Shown in pieces: positions 1 through 6,700 of a stretch of 6,950 nt of DNA (within the stretch, counting starts at the first letter, position 1; each line of letters starts with the position of its first letter). The position numbers were made by a program, and so were the translations under genes. The notes beneath the pieces were generated by a model that searched no databases, was not told the DNA's origin, and saw nothing but the letters and a program-made list of their open reading frames with translations. The stretch lies in contig CAMHGU010000119.1 in assembly GCA_946184715.1 (NCBI GenBank), positions 1 through 6,950 on the forward strand, given 5' to 3'. This DNA is from an uncultured bacterium. GTDB taxonomy: Bacteria; Bacteroidota; Bacteroidia; Bacteroidales; Muribaculaceae.

Positions 1-64
1 CTCGAAAGTGTCTCGGTATTTCACGAAAATTTGATGAGTTTCCCAGTCTGCTCCGATGTGGCAT
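1..64 (-). CDS. Possible 5' end of an unidentified gene running off the left edge
   Basis: An ATG at 62-64 on the minus strand opens a frame that stays open for 21 codons to the window edge, beginning MPHRSRLGNSSNF. It lies about 60 nt downstream of a good promoter at 128-158, a leader length like those of the two other promoter-start pairs here (about 54 and 59 nt). No family is recognisable from so few residues, and 21 open codons are expected often by chance. The true start of the downstream gene could lie outside the window, in which case this stretch is untranslated leader. Confidence 0.22.
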   Translation of the reverse strand, partial: MPHRSRLGNSSNFREIPRHFR

Positions 65-79
65 TATTTCAATCGTCAG

Positions 80-115
80 GGCCGTTGATTGTCGGCCGTG
101 CGCCTCCGCTGAGGC
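80..115 (-). promoter_or_regulatory. Two consecutive hairpins in the leader of the left-edge transcript
   Basis: Reading the minus strand after the promoter at 128-158, two perfect short inverted repeats follow one another. GCCTC/GAGGC (arms 111-115 and 102-106) has a 4-nt loop. GGCCG/CGGCC (arms 93-97 and 80-84) has an 8-nt loop. Neither is followed by a U-run on the minus strand, so they are not terminators for that transcript. They lie between the expected transcription start and the candidate ATG at 64, where they could shape the leader RNA. On the plus strand the first hairpin is followed by TTTTAT and would look like a weak terminator. Confidence 0.35.
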
Positions 116-127
116 TTTTATCTATTG

Positions 128-158
128 CAAATATACTACAATGGGGCCATATATGCAA
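128..158 (-). promoter_or_regulatory. Bacteroidetes-type promoter pointing off the left edge
   Basis: On the minus strand a -33 element TTG (156-158, in context GTTG) and a perfect -7 element TATATTTG (128-135) are separated by exactly 20 bp. This matches the consensus of the Bacteroidetes primary sigma factor (TTTG, 19-21 bp, TAnnTTTG). It follows the terminator of the rplT operon, so it should start an independent transcript at roughly position 122-124 heading left. The downstream gene is not identifiable within this window. Confidence 0.72.
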
Positions 159-212
159 CTTTCGACGATGTGTTTTATAGCAGGTGTAGCTGTGCCAAGG
201 GGCTAACTTGCT

Positions 213-259
213 GAAAAAGAAAGCCCTTACGCCTGCGGTGGCATAAGGGATTTTTCTTT
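213..259 (-). terminator. Intrinsic terminator of the thrS-infC-rpmI-rplT operon
   Basis: A 10-bp uninterrupted stem is formed by 240-249 and 224-233 with a 6-nt loop (234-239); it includes one G-U pair. On the minus strand it is followed by CTTTCTTTTT, a good U-rich tail. The other flank is A-rich on the minus strand, so the plus-strand transcript also gets a U-run (ATTTTTC). The element should therefore work in both directions. It lies about 55 nt beyond the rplT stop codon and shows that the operon ends here, without pheS or pheT following. Confidence 0.88.
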
Positions 260-276
260 CTGCTCGCGTTGAGCAG
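260..276 (-). other. Small hairpin between rplT and the terminator
   Basis: The minus strand reads CTGCTC, loop AACGC, GAGCAG: a perfect 6-bp stem with a 5-nt loop, directly before the A-rich flank of the main terminator. It has no U-run of its own. It may stabilise the mRNA 3' end or act as an accessory part of the terminator; no specific role can be read from the sequence. Confidence 0.5.
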
Positions 277-304
277 TCTCAAAAGCTGCGTTAAGGCTCG
301 CGGC

Positions 305-655
305 TTAGGCGTTTTTCACCTTATCGACGATGGCCTTGAAGGCTGCGGGGTTGTTCACGGCGAGGTCGGCGAGCACCTTGCGGTTGATCTCGATGCCGGC
401 TTTGTGGATCAAGCCCATAAGCTTTGAGTAGGAGAGGTCTTCGAGGCGGGCAGCGGCGTTGATACGCTGGATCCAGAGGGCGCGGAAGTTGCGCTTCTTG
501 TTCTTGCGGTCGCGGTAGGCGTAGGTAAGACCCTTCTCCCAGGTGTTCTTTGCTACGGTCCATACGTTGCGGCGGCAACCGAAGTAACCTCGTGTTTGGT
601 TCAGAACTTTTTTACGACGTGCGCGCGAAGCGACGTGATTTACTGATCTTGGCAT
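305..655 (-). CDS. rplT: 50S ribosomal protein bL20
   Basis: bL20 binds 23S rRNA early in large-subunit assembly and is needed to build the 50S particle. The product is 116 residues, the usual family length. It starts with the very basic extended N-terminus (MPRSVNHVASRARRKK) that threads into rRNA. The family signature is clear: K54, R58, L60-W61-I62, R64-I65-N66 and R70 are spaced as expected, and a globular C-terminal domain follows. It is the last gene of the operon, 117 nt after rpmI and followed by a strong terminator. The start codon is preceded by an A-rich stretch rather than a Shine-Dalgarno site, normal for Bacteroidetes. In E. coli and B. subtilis bL20 represses its own operon by binding mRNA; the structured gap just upstream (672-717) makes similar control possible here. 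The gene assignment is secure. Confidence 0.98.
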   Translation of the reverse strand: MPRSVNHVASRARRKKVLNQTRGYFGCRRNVWTVAKNTWEKGLTYAYRDRKNKKRNFRALWIQRINAAARLEDLSYSKLMGLIHKAGIEINRKVLADLAVNNPAAFKAIVDKVKNA

Positions 656-671
656 TTTGTCAGAATTTTTT

Positions 672-717
672 GGATGTCAGCGGCTTGCTTTCGACAGCAC
701 TTTGGAGCTGCGCATCC
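672..717 (-). promoter_or_regulatory. Structured RNA element in the rpmI-rplT gap, candidate bL20 regulatory site
   Basis: The 117-nt gap (656-772) has no promoter-like TAnnTTTG motif and no gene. Its rplT-proximal half folds into a nested structure. The outer stem pairs GGATG (713-717) with CATCC (672-676) and, past a 2x1 internal loop, CAGC (707-710) with GCTG (678-681). An inner hairpin pairs TGCT (696-699) with AGCA (686-689) around a 6-nt loop (690-695). The structure ends 16 nt before the rplT ATG. No U-run follows, so it is not a terminator. The distal half (718-772) is A/T-rich with no clear fold. A translational control element bound by bL20 is the obvious hypothesis, but only the folding potential is visible. 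Confidence 0.45.
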
Positions 718-772
718 GGTTAATAAAAAAGTGATTAAATCGCGAAATGAAAAACGGAAAAAATGGCGCGTT

Positions 773-970
773 TTACTTCAGAGCCAGGAGCTTGCGTACG
801 TTTTGAAGGTCAGCCTTCTCAAGCACGGTGAAGTGGCCGAGATTACGTTTCTGCTTCTTAGTCTTCTTCGTCAGAATGTGACTCTTGTAAGCATGTTTTC
901 TCTTGATTTTTCCTGATCCGGTAAGGGCGAACCTCTTTTTGGCACCGGGATTAGTCTTAACTTTTGGCAT
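773..970 (-). CDS. rpmI: 50S ribosomal protein bL35
   Basis: bL35 is a small, highly basic protein of the large ribosomal subunit. The 65-residue product has the normal family length and the N-terminal signature V4-K5-T6, G9 and K12-R13-F14. Basic clusters follow (KIKRKHAYKSHILTKKTKKQ) and the usual C-terminal helix ends in LLALK. It sits between infC and rplT, the canonical order. Its ATG lies in an extremely A-rich context (AAAAACTAAAAAAATG), typical of Bacteroidetes starts that lack a Shine-Dalgarno site. Unusually long untranslated gaps lie on both sides (87 nt before, 117 nt after), leaving room for RNA-based control. The gene assignment is secure. Confidence 0.98.
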   Translation of the reverse strand: MPKVKTNPGAKKRFALTGSGKIKRKHAYKSHILTKKTKKQKRNLGHFTVLEKADLQNVRKLLALK

Positions 971-1026
971 TTTTTTAGTTTTTATTTATTGATTTATCTG
1001 AAAGGGGCGGCTCCGGGGTGGGGACA

Positions 1027-1045
1027 TCGCGTGAACTCACCGCGA
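1027..1045 (-). promoter_or_regulatory. Hairpin in the infC-rpmI gap
   Basis: The 87-nt gap between infC and rpmI (971-1057) holds an imperfect hairpin. TCGC (1042-1045) pairs with GCGA (1027-1030) and GTG (1038-1040) with CAC (1031-1033), with one bulged G (at 1041) and a 4-nt loop. It lies about 13 nt after the infC stop codon and is followed by a C-rich stretch and then an A/T-rich run into the rpmI start. There is no U-run and no TAnnTTTG promoter motif, so the gap is more likely a processing, stability or translational control region than a terminator or promoter. Evidence is folding potential only. Confidence 0.3.
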
Positions 1046-1057
1046 GCTGCCGTTGTC

Positions 1058-1636
1058 TTATTTCTTTTTAGGAGAGATCATGATGATCATTCGCTTGCCT
1101 TCGAGCTGTGGCATCTGGTCCACTTTGCCGTACTCTTCGAGGTCGTTGGCGAAACGTAGCAGGAGCACCTCGCCTTGCTCTTTGAAGAGGATAGAGCGGC
1201 CTTTGAAGAATACGTAGGCCTTGACCTTTGCGCCTTCTTGGAGGAATCCGATGGCGTGCTTGAGCTTGAAGTTGTAGTCGTGGTCGTCGGTCTGCGGGCC
1301 GAAGCGTATCTCTTTGACTACCACCTTCACTGATTTGGCCTTCTGCTCTTTGGCTTTCTTGCGAAGCTGGTATTGGAACTTTTGGTAGTCGATGACCTTG
1401 CACACCGGCGGGTCGGCCTGGGGAGAGATTTCCACGAGGTCGAGCTCTTGCTCTTCAGCTATGGCGCGGGCTTTCTCGATGGGGTAGATACCTTGCTCCA
1501 CGTTGTCGCCTACGAGCCGTACCTCACGGGCGCGGATGCGCTCGTTGATGGCATGCTGGGGTTCGTTCTTCTTGTCCTTGCGCCCTAATCGGTTGATGGG
1601 ACGGCTGGGGACACTTCCAAAGGGCTTTTTCTCCAT
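1058..1636 (-). CDS. infC: Translation initiation factor IF-3
   Basis: IF3 binds the 30S subunit, prevents premature 50S joining and checks the initiator tRNA-start codon pair. The 192-residue product contains the IF3 N-terminal domain (about 28-97, including INERIRAREVRLVG and K80-V-I-D-Y) and the C-terminal domain (about 104-189, with KEIRFGPQTDDHDY and a YVFFKGR segment). It ends in a basic PKKK tail. About 25 basic residues precede the first conserved block, a common variable extension. The ATG is well supported: an in-frame stop lies two codons upstream, and the gene starts 9 nt after the thrS stop, so the two are co-transcribed. The start is a plain AUG. The AUU start through which E. 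coli IF3 represses its own synthesis is absent, so that feedback is not expected here. The gene assignment is secure. Confidence 0.98.
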   Translation of the reverse strand: MEKKPFGSVPSRPINRLGRKDKKNEPQHAINERIRAREVRLVGDNVEQGIYPIEKARAIAEEQELDLVEISPQADPPVCKVIDYQKFQYQLRKKAKEQKAKSVKVVVKEIRFGPQTDDHDYNFKLKHAIGFLQEGAKVKAYVFFKGRSILFKEQGEVLLLRFANDLEEYGKVDQMPQLEGKRMIIMISPKKK

Positions 1637-1645
1637 TAATTACGG

Positions 1646-3583
1646 TTAAAAGTTAGTCATCTCCTCGATCATTCGAGAAAAATCTTCGGCAAAGGTAGTA
1701 ATTTTTACTGAACCTTTATCACCTTCGCCCTGTTTTCTTACAGAAATTTCTTCTTCTTGCATTTCGCGCTCGCCCACGATGAGGAGGTAGGGGATACGCT
1801 TGAGCTCGTTGTCGCGTATCTTCTTGCCAATCTTTTCGTTGCGGTCGTCGACGATGCATCGAATGTCGGCCTCGGCGAGGCGGGTGGCTACCGTGCGGGC
1901 GTAGTCGTTGTACTTCTCGCTGATGGGGAGCACTACGCACTGCTCGGGGGTGAGCCAGAGCGGGAGCTTGCCGGCGGTGTGCTCGAGGAGCACGGCCACG
2001 AAGCGTTCCATAGAGCCGAAGGGGGCGCGGTGTATCATTACCGGGGTGTGCTTCTGGTTGTCGGCGCCGGTGTATTCGAGGCCGAAGCGTATGGGCAGGT
2101 TGTAGTCGACCTGGATGGTGCCGAGCTGCCAGCGGCGGCCTATGGCGTCCTTGACCATAAAGTCGAGCTTAGGCCCGTAGAATGCGGCTTCGCCTTCCAC
2201 CTCTTTGGCTTTGAGGCCCTTTTCGGCGCAGGCTTCGATGATGGCTCGCTGGGCTTTCTCCCAGTTCTCATCGGTGCCCACGTATTTCTCTTTCTTCTTG
2301 GGGTCGCGGAGCGAGATTTGGGCTTCGAAGTTGTCGAATTTCAGGGCTTTGAAGATGTAGAAAATGATGTCCATCACCTTTAGGAACTCGCCCTTGAGCT
2401 GATCAGGGGTGCAGAAGATGTGGGCATCGTCCTGCGTAAAGCCGCGCACGCGCGTGAGGCCGTGGAGCTCGCCGCTCTGCTCGTAGCGGTACACGGTGCC
2501 GAACTCGGCCAGACGGAGCGGCAGGTCGCGATAGGAGCGGGGGAACACCTTGTATATCTCGCAGTGGTGGGGGCAGTTCATAGGCTTGAGCAGGTACTCT
2601 TCGCCCTCTTCGGGGGTGTGGATGGGCTGGAAGGAGTCCTTTCCATACTTGGCGTAGTGGCCGGAGGTGACGTAGAGCATCTTGTTGCCGATGTGGGGGG
2701 TGATTACCTGGAGGTAGCCGTAGCGGCGCTGTATCTTGCGGAGGAACTGCTCGAGGCGGTCGCGCAGGGCGGCGCCTTTGGGAAGCCAGAGCGGGAGGCC
2801 GGGGCCCACGTTCTGCGAGAAGGCGAAGAGCTCCATCTCCTTGCCTATCTTGCGGTGGTCGCGCTTCTTGGCCTCTTCGAGCATCACGAGATACTCGTCG
2901 AGCATCTTCTTCTTGGGGAACGACACGCCATATACGCGCACGAGCTGCTCGCGCGATTCGTCGCCGCGCCAGTAGGCCCCGGCGAGCGAGAGAATCTTCA
3001 CGGCCTTGATGGGCGCGATGGAGGGCAGGTGCGGGCCGCGGCAGAGGTCGGTGAAGCTGCCTTGGGTATATACTGAGATGGTGCCGTCGGCCAGGTCGTT
3101 GATGTGCTCGCACTTGTAGGTCTCGTTGCGTTCGCCGAAGAACTTCAGGGCGTCGGCCTTGCTGATGTCGTGGCGGGTGACCTCTTGCTTCTGCTGAGCG
3201 AGCTCGAGCATCTTCTTTTCGATTGCGGGGAAATCGGCATCGGTGATTTTGTGCTCGCCGGGGTCGATGTCGTAGTAGAAGCCGTTTTCGAGGGCGGGGC
3301 CGTAGCCGAATTTCACGCCCGGATACAGCTCTTGGAGAGCTTCGGCCAGGAGGTGGGCCGAGGTGTGCCAGAAGGCGTGCTTGCCCTCTTCGTCGTCCCA
3401 CTTGAAGAGGCGAATGGCGGCATCCTCATTGATGGGGCGGGTGAGGTCCCAATCCTGGTCGTTGACTTTAGCTACGAGCACATCGCGTGCGAGCTGAGAG
3501 CTGAGGCTCTCGGCAATCTGGAGGGGGGTAGTGCCCGCTTCGTATTGGCGCACGCCCCCGTCGGGGAAAGTAATGTTAATCAT
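1646..3583 (-). CDS. thrS: Threonyl-tRNA synthetase
   Basis: This enzyme attaches threonine to tRNA-Thr with ATP in the cytoplasm and clears mischarged Ser-tRNA-Thr. The 645-residue product is full length. A TGS domain occupies about residues 1-63. The editing domain follows, with H73 and H77 (HTSAH) and C181/H185 (CRGPH). The class II catalytic core has the zinc ligands C337 (MNCPHH), H388 (DDAH) and H518 (IHRAPFG). Motif 2 contains R366 in TVYRYEQSGE, and motif 3 contains R527 in GSMERF. The C-terminal anticodon-binding domain runs from about 545 (PEQCVVLPIS) to the end. All key residues are present. The ATG directly precedes the expected MINITFPDG. It is first in the operon, behind its own promoter (3643-3673) and a short structured leader that may act as a ThrRS-binding operator. 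Confidence 0.99.
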   Translation of the reverse strand: MINITFPDGGVRQYEAGTTPLQIAESLSSQLARDVLVAKVNDQDWDLTRPINEDAAIRLFKWDDEEGKHAFWHTSAHLLAEALQELYPGVKFGYGPALENGFYYDIDPGEHKITDADFPAIEKKMLELAQQKQEVTRHDISKADALKFFGERNETYKCEHINDLADGTISVYTQGSFTDLCRGPHLPSIAPIKAVKILSLAGAYWRGDESREQLVRVYGVSFPKKKMLDEYLVMLEEAKKRDHRKIGKEMELFAFSQNVGPGLPLWLPKGAALRDRLEQFLRKIQRRYGYLQVITPHIGNKMLYVTSGHYAKYGKDSFQPIHTPEEGEEYLLKPMNCPHHCEIYKVFPRSYRDLPLRLAEFGTVYRYEQSGELHGLTRVRGFTQDDAHIFCTPDQLKGEFLKVMDIIFYIFKALKFDNFEAQISLRDPKKKEKYVGTDENWEKAQRAIIEACAEKGLKAKEVEGEAAFYGPKLDFMVKDAIGRRWQLGTIQVDYNLPIRFGLEYTGADNQKHTPVMIHRAPFGSMERFVAVLLEHTAGKLPLWLTPEQCVVLPISEKYNDYARTVATRLAEADIRCIVDDRNEKIGKKIRDNELKRIPYLLIVGEREMQEEEISVRKQGEGDKGSVKITTFAEDFSRMIEEMTNF

Positions 3584-3637
3584 AATACTATAGTAAATAT
3601 CTTTACGTCGTGCCCTACGAGCGGCACGCTCTATCCA
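3584..3637 (-). promoter_or_regulatory. thrS leader RNA with a tRNA-Thr anticodon-like hairpin
   Basis: The predicted leader is about 54 nt. Hairpin I is a perfect 6-bp stem, CGUGCC (3623-3628) with GGCACG (3609-3614), closing the 8-nt loop G-CUCGUAG. The last seven loop bases have the layout of a tRNA-Thr(CGU) anticodon loop: U33, C34-G35-U36, A37. Hairpin II, GUAAA (3602-3606) with UUUAC (3593-3597), has loop GAUA. The palindrome TACTATAGTA (3586-3595) sits between it and the ATG. A competing stem, GAGCG (3627-3631) with CGCUC (3619-3623), would exclude hairpin I. In E. coli ThrRS represses thrS translation by binding an anticodon-arm mimic upstream of the start codon. This leader could work the same way; that is inference. 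Confidence 0.5.
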
Positions 3638-3642
3638 ACCTG

Positions 3643-3673
3643 CAAAGTTACAACATTCCCTTCAATCACGCAA
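3643..3673 (-). promoter_or_regulatory. Promoter of the thrS-infC-rpmI-rplT operon
   Basis: On the minus strand a -33 TTG (3671-3673, in context ATTG) and a perfect -7 element TAACTTTG (3643-3650) are separated by 20 bp, matching the Bacteroidetes consensus. Transcription should begin near 3637-3639, about 54 nt before the thrS ATG. The -33 element is embedded in the last, degenerate copy of the 9-bp CTATAG tandem array, so a protein bound to that array would compete with or assist RNA polymerase. I see no other good promoter inside the operon. Confidence 0.85.
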
Positions 3674-3706
3674 TAGTGGCTATAGATACTATAGAAACTA
3701 TAGGGG
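3671..3706 (-). repeat. Four-copy 9-bp tandem array (nnnCTATAG) abutting the thrS promoter
   Basis: The palindromic hexamer CTATAG occurs at 3680-3685, 3689-3694 and 3698-3703, and a degenerate copy (CAATAG on the plus strand) at 3671-3676. All are at exact 9-bp intervals, with differing 3-bp spacers. The array fills the space between the upstream terminator and the thrS -33 box and overlaps that box. A fifth CTATAG lies out of phase at 3588-3593 in the thrS leader. It may be an operator array, an A/T-rich upstream promoter element, or a slippage product without function. Confidence 0.7.
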
Positions 3707-3719
3707 CAAAGGAAAGCGA

Positions 3720-3747
3720 GCGGGCGGAGCCTTGAGGGCCCGCCCGC
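3720..3747 (-). terminator. Intrinsic terminator after the BspA-family gene
   Basis: On the minus strand GCGGGCGG (3740-3747) pairs with CCGCCCGC (3720-3727), extended inward by GCC (3737-3739) with GGC (3729-3731) past one bulged base, around a 5-nt loop. The result is an 11-bp, very GC-rich stem. The following minus-strand sequence (TCGCTTTCCTTTG) is only moderately U-rich. It lies 33 nt after the stop codon of the surface-protein gene and insulates the thrS operon from it. Confidence 0.8.
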
Positions 3748-3779
3748 GCTATGGTTGCCTGGATGGTAGAGGCCGAGGG

Positions 3780-6700
3780 TCACTCGCCGGCGAGTACCAT
3801 CTCGAGGAGGATTGCCACGTCGGAGCTATCGAGGGCGCCATCTTCGTTGATGTCGGCGGCAATAGGCACCACACCACCGGCGAGTACCATCTCGAGGAGT
3901 ATCGACACGTCGGAGGAATCGACGGAGTTGTCGCCATTGAGGTCGCCGGTCACTTCGTTGAGGTCGCCGATGATGCATGAGAACTCCCTCCACACCGGGG
4001 CGGTACTATAGTCGGCGGTATAAACGGGCAGGACGTGGAGCCGGCACGTGGCGCGCGACACGCCGTTGAACACGTTGACGGCCTTGAGCGTGACGGCCGA
4101 AGGATCGGGGTAAGCCTTGATGAGCGCGAGCGCCGTGCATCCGCTGAATGCCTGCTCGCCAATCTCGGCCACGGAGCGCCCTATGCCGGCGCTCGTAAGC
4201 CCCGTAAGCCCGTAGCACAGGAAGCGTGGTATTCGCTCCACTTGGTGGCCGAAATCGATGGAGGTCAAGCCGTTAAGGCCGCTCAAAGGGCTGTAGCTCT
4301 GCACAGGCGGCGTGACGTCGGGGCAGGTGCGGGCGTTCCATTTCACAGTCGTCAAGCCTGCACAGCCGGTGAAGGCGTTGCGGCCCACCGCGGTCACTGA
4401 TTCGGGAATGACGATGCTCTGCAATCCGCTGCAGTCGCGGAAGGCGTGGGCGCCTATCGTGGCGATAGTAGCCGGAAGAGTGACGCCCGTGATGTCGCCA
4501 CCGCTGAAGGCGTAGTCGGCAATTTCGGTCACGCCCTCGGGAATGGCGAGGTTGGCCACCTTTGTGCCGTTGAGGTAAAGGCTGTGGGCCAATGTGAGAG
4601 GGTTGGAATCGCCACCCCTGAAGGCGATGCGGCACCAGGCGGCGAGGTCGGTGATTCTCGCGGAGGTGAGAGCGGAGCAGCCGGAGAACGCGTTGCCGCC
4701 TATTGAGGTTACCTTAGCGGGAATGTTGATGCTCCGGAGCGCAGCGCAGCCGTAGAAGGCGAAGGAGCCGATTGTGGTTACCGAAGCGGGGAGGTCAATG
4801 CTCGCCAAGTGATTGAGATTGTAGCACATCTCGGCAGGTATAGTCTTCACCTGGTTGCCGAGGGTAAATGAGGTGATGGAGGAAAGCGCGCGGAACGGCG
4901 CTGAAGCGCAATCGATGGCGTTCCATTTCACGGTGGCCAGTGCGGAGCAGCCCGTGAAGGCGTAGCTGCCCACCTCGGTGATGCCGGTGCCGAGCGTGAC
5001 GGTGGCCAGGCCGCTCAGTCCGTTGCACAGATAGGCCGGAATGTGATTTACAGTGTTGCCGAAGGTGAAGGCGGTGATGCTTGATAGGCCTTTAAACGGG
5101 GGAGCCGACGCGACGATGCCGCAGGAGGCAGCGTTCCAGGCTACGCTCGTCAGCCCCGTGCAGCCCTCAAAGACCGAGCTGCCCATCGTGGTCATCGCCG
5201 CCGGGACGGTGACGCTCTTAAGCCCGGTGCAATTCTGGAATCCGCACATGTCGATGGTGGTGAGCGTGGCGGGGAGGGCGATGCTCGTCAGCCCCGAGCA
5301 CCGGGCGAAGGCGTAACTGCCTATGGTGGTTAAGGCGGTGGATAGCGTTACGGTCGTCAGCTTCGTGCAGCCCGTGAAGGCGTAGCTGCCTATGGAAGTG
5401 ACGCTATTAGGGATTGTCACGGCCGTGAGGCCTGTCAGACCATTGCACAGATAGGCCGGAATGTGCTTTACGGTATTGCCGAAGGTAAAGGTGGTGATGC
5501 CCGAAAGGAGCTCAAACGGGCCTCTGCCCGAGGCATCGGCACAATTTGTGGCGTTCCACGCTACGCTTTTGAGCCCTGTACACTCGGTAAAGGCCGAGGT
5601 GCCTATCGAAGCCACCGACGCGGGAATAGTGACGCCGGTCAAGGCGGTGCAGCCTTGAAACGCCAATGCCTCTATCGATGTCGTCGTGGAGGGAATCGCG
5701 GCGCTTGTCAGCCCCGTGCAATGGTAGAAGGCAGCGTAGCCTATCGTCTTTAGGCCTGAGGGCATCACGGCGCTCGTAATCCCCGTGGCTTCGTAGCACA
5801 GGAAGTCGGGGATGCGCGTCACAGAGGAGCCGAAAGTAATCTTCACATTGCCTGAACCTTGGAGCGCGAAGAGCGGCGACAGCCGGTTGCTGCTCACATC
5901 GGGGTAGCTTTTCGCGTTCCAGTTGATTGCCGTCAGCGCGTCGCAGCCTAAGAACTCCTGCGAGCCCATCTGTGTCACGCCGGTGCCTATGGTAGCTGTC
6001 TTCAGCCCTTTGCAGGCAAGGAAAGCGCCTGAGCCTATCTTGGTCACCGCGTTGGGGACGACGATGCTCGTCAGCGCGTAGCAGCCCGCGAAAGCGCGGC
6101 TGCCTATCTCGGTCAGTGAAGCGGGGAGAGTGATGCTTGTCACCTTGCTCAAGCCGTCGCAGAGCATCTCGGGGATTTTAGTCACCTGCGAGCCGAAGGC
6201 AAAGGAGGTGATGCTCGAGGCGGTGGTGCCGTCGAATATGCCGCCCGAAATCGACGCGTTGCCCGCGCAGCTGATAGCGTTCCACGTCACCTTGCTCAAT
6301 GCGGCGCAGTCGGAGAAGGCTTGTTTGTTTATCGTCGTAAGAGTGGTGGGGATGACGATGCTCGCGAGGCTGGTGCATTGGTAGAAAGCGAACTCGTCGA
6401 TTAGCGTAAGTCCGGCGTTGAGCGTAGCGCTTTTGAGCGCGCCGCACCCCCAGAAAGCCCCACGTCCTATCTCGGTTACAGCTGCCGGAACGGTGACGGC
6501 AGTCAGCCCCGTGCAGCGGAGAAACGCCTGCATGCCGATGCTCTTGAGCGAGGCGGGGAGGGTCACTCCGGTGATGGCCGCACACTCGGCGAAGGCGTTG
6601 GCGCCTATGGCGGTCACGGCGTAGGTGGTGCCGCCGTTGGCTACATTAGCGGGTATGGCTACGGTGCCGCTCAGACTCGTGTAGCTCGGCATGGGGCTAT

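Noticed and set aside
3..206. A plus-strand frame without stop codons for 68 codons from the left edge, ending in TAA at 204-206.
   Set aside because: Its translation is cysteine-rich and resembles no protein I know, it overlaps a consensus minus-strand promoter, and one such open frame among six is not unexpected. A converging gene cannot be fully excluded.
674..916. An 80-codon plus-strand frame over rpmI and its downstream gap.
   Set aside because: It is antisense to an unambiguous ribosomal protein gene and its translation has no recognisable features.
1634..1642. An ATT near the infC start, checked as a possible AUU start codon as in E. coli.
   Set aside because: It is out of frame, and an in-frame TAA lies just upstream of the ATG, so the AUG at 1634-1636 is the start.
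1690..1697. A perfect -7-like TACCTTTG on the minus strand near the 3' end of thrS, which could serve infC.
   Set aside because: No TTG lies 19-21 bp upstream, and the motif is explained by coding sequence (Thr-Phe-Ala codons).
1757..2383. Long plus-strand open frames opposite thrS (also 2420-3076 and 3104-3676).
   Set aside because: They are antisense shadows of the GC-rich thrS gene with low-complexity V/A/E/L-rich translations. The thrS frame itself carries every expected motif.
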